This document shows positions 14,510 to 15,053 of a stretch of DNA of 15,053 nt, piece after piece. The stretch comes from JABWBR01 sp036741235 (lineage in GTDB: Bacteria > Bacteroidota > Bacteroidia > Chitinophagales > Saprospiraceae). Positions within the stretch are counted from its first letter, which is position 1, and each line of letters begins with the position of its first letter. The translations under genes and the position numbers were made by a program. Below the pieces are notes generated by a model. That model ran no database searches and had not been told where the DNA came from. It was given only the letters and a program-made list of their open reading frames with translations. The stretch is from contig DAINSQ010000118.1 in the NCBI GenBank assembly GCA_036741235.1, positions 1-15,053 of the forward strand, read 5' to 3'.

Positions 14510-15053
14510 TTAATCAACCCAATCTGCTATGAATAGATTGGTATCTCTTCCGCCTTTGTTATTGCGGTTGGAAGCGAAGACCAATTTTTTACCGTTGGGC
14601 GAAAACATCGGAAAAGCGTCAAAAACAGTGTCAAAGGTGATCTGCTCCAGCCCGGCGCCATCAACATTGATGGAAAACAGGTTGAACTGCCTTCCGCTTT
14701 TGGTATGGTGATTGCTGGAAAACAGGATTTTCTTTCCGGAAGGATGGAAAAACGGCGCCCAGTTGGCGTTGCCCAACCTGGTGATCTGCTTTAAATCGCT
14801 GCCGTCTACATTACAAATGAAAATTTCCATGTTGGTAGGCTGGACGAGGCCTTGCGACAAGAGGTCTTTGTAGGTGCGGATATCTTCTTCCGTTTTCGGC
14901 CGGGAAGCCCGGAAGACCAGTTTTTTGCTGTCGGGTGAAAAGAAGGCGCCGCCGTCGTAACCCAGTTCGTTGGTTATTTGCTTCACGTCAGAACCGTCGA
15001 CATTCATGGTGTAGAGCTCCAGGTCGCCGGAGCGCATGGAGGTAAATACGATT
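14510..15053 (-). CDS. TolB/PD40 beta-propeller protein, C-terminal part (5' end outside window)
   Basis: The frame is open to the right-hand edge and ends at TAA 14510-14512, so about 180 C-terminal residues are seen. The ATG at 15037 is internal: codons upstream of it continue the blade as IVFTSMRSGDLELYTMNVDG. Three TolB-like PD40 blades are clear, each with NVDG..L/V.QIT followed by F.P..KKL/I.F.S/A: near 15007-14902, 14812-14704 and 14668-14560. Such repeats make a propeller that binds peptides or proteins in the periplasm. The protein stops right after the last blade (NLFIADWVD), so any enzymatic or anchor domain must be N-terminal and outside the window. It is not the same kind of protein as the tricorn homologue at 5272, whose blades are less regular. 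The GH1 gene starts 74 bases downstream and could be in the same transcript. Confidence 0.85.
   Translation of the reverse strand, partial: IVFTSMRSGDLELYTMNVDGSDVKQITNELGYDGGAFFSPDSKKLVFRASRPKTEEDIRTYKDLLSQGLVQPTNMEIFICNVDGSDLKQITRLGNANWAPFFHPSGKKILFSSNHHTKSGRQFNLFSINVDGAGLEQITFDTVFDAFPMFSPNGKKLVFASNRNNKGGRDTNLFIADWVD

Noticed and set aside
14510..15037. A complete 175-residue PD40 protein starting at 15037
   Set aside because: Codons upstream of that Met continue a standard PD40 blade (IVFTSMRSG), so it is the C-terminal part of a longer protein.

Overview
The window reads as ordinary chromosomal sequence from a member of the Bacteroidota, probably the Saprospiria/Lewinella side of the phylum (inference, no phylogeny was run). 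Reasons: an OmpA-type protein with the Bacteroidota-style LPLALYFDNDEPDKRT strand and a GFTSPR variant of the peptidoglycan-binding loop; TAnnTTTG promoter elements; little Shine-Dalgarno signal; a long single-gene LptF/LptG-type permease; a DUF151 nuclease fused to a UVR tail; a signal-peptide-bearing tricorn protease homologue; and futalosine hydrolase. Coding density is very high. No gap exceeds 300 bases (the largest is 5078-5271). I see no tRNA, rRNA, CRISPR array, insertion sequence, phage or defence gene.

Layout. (1) 1-708, plus strand: the 3' end of an OmpA-family envelope protein. (2) 705-5077, minus strand, in transcription order: DUF151-UVR bifunctional nuclease, Xaa-Pro aminopeptidase (11-base overlap), a 90-base gap with its own promoter-like element, an LptF/LptG-family LPS export permease, and a PAP2 lipid phosphatase (32-base overlap). 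(3) 5272-8484, plus strand: a large exported tricorn-type S41 protease. (4) 8543-11753, plus strand: a tight cluster of carboxynorspermidine synthase, carboxynorspermidine decarboxylase (nspC) and the release-factor glutamine methyltransferase prmC. (5) 11731-14435, minus strand, in transcription order: a GH1 beta-glycosidase, a small outer-membrane beta-barrel protein and futalosine hydrolase (mqnB). (6) 14510-15053, minus strand: the C-terminal end of a TolB/PD40 beta-propeller protein whose start lies beyond the window.

Functional themes are the cell envelope (OmpA, LptF/G, PAP2, beta-barrel protein), peptide breakdown (tricorn homologue, Xaa-Pro aminopeptidase), polyamine synthesis (aspartate semialdehyde plus diamine to carboxy-(nor)spermidine to triamine), translation termination (PrmC) and menaquinone synthesis by the futalosine route (MqnB). 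The two convergent junctions (705-708 and 11731-11753) are overlapping gene ends with no room for conventional terminators. I did not find a convincing undescribed system. The more interesting points are the polyamine-prmC linkage, the LptF/G-PAP2 overlap with a Pro/Gln/Ala-rich permease insert, the GH1-barrel-mqnB cluster, and a GH1 active-site substitution.
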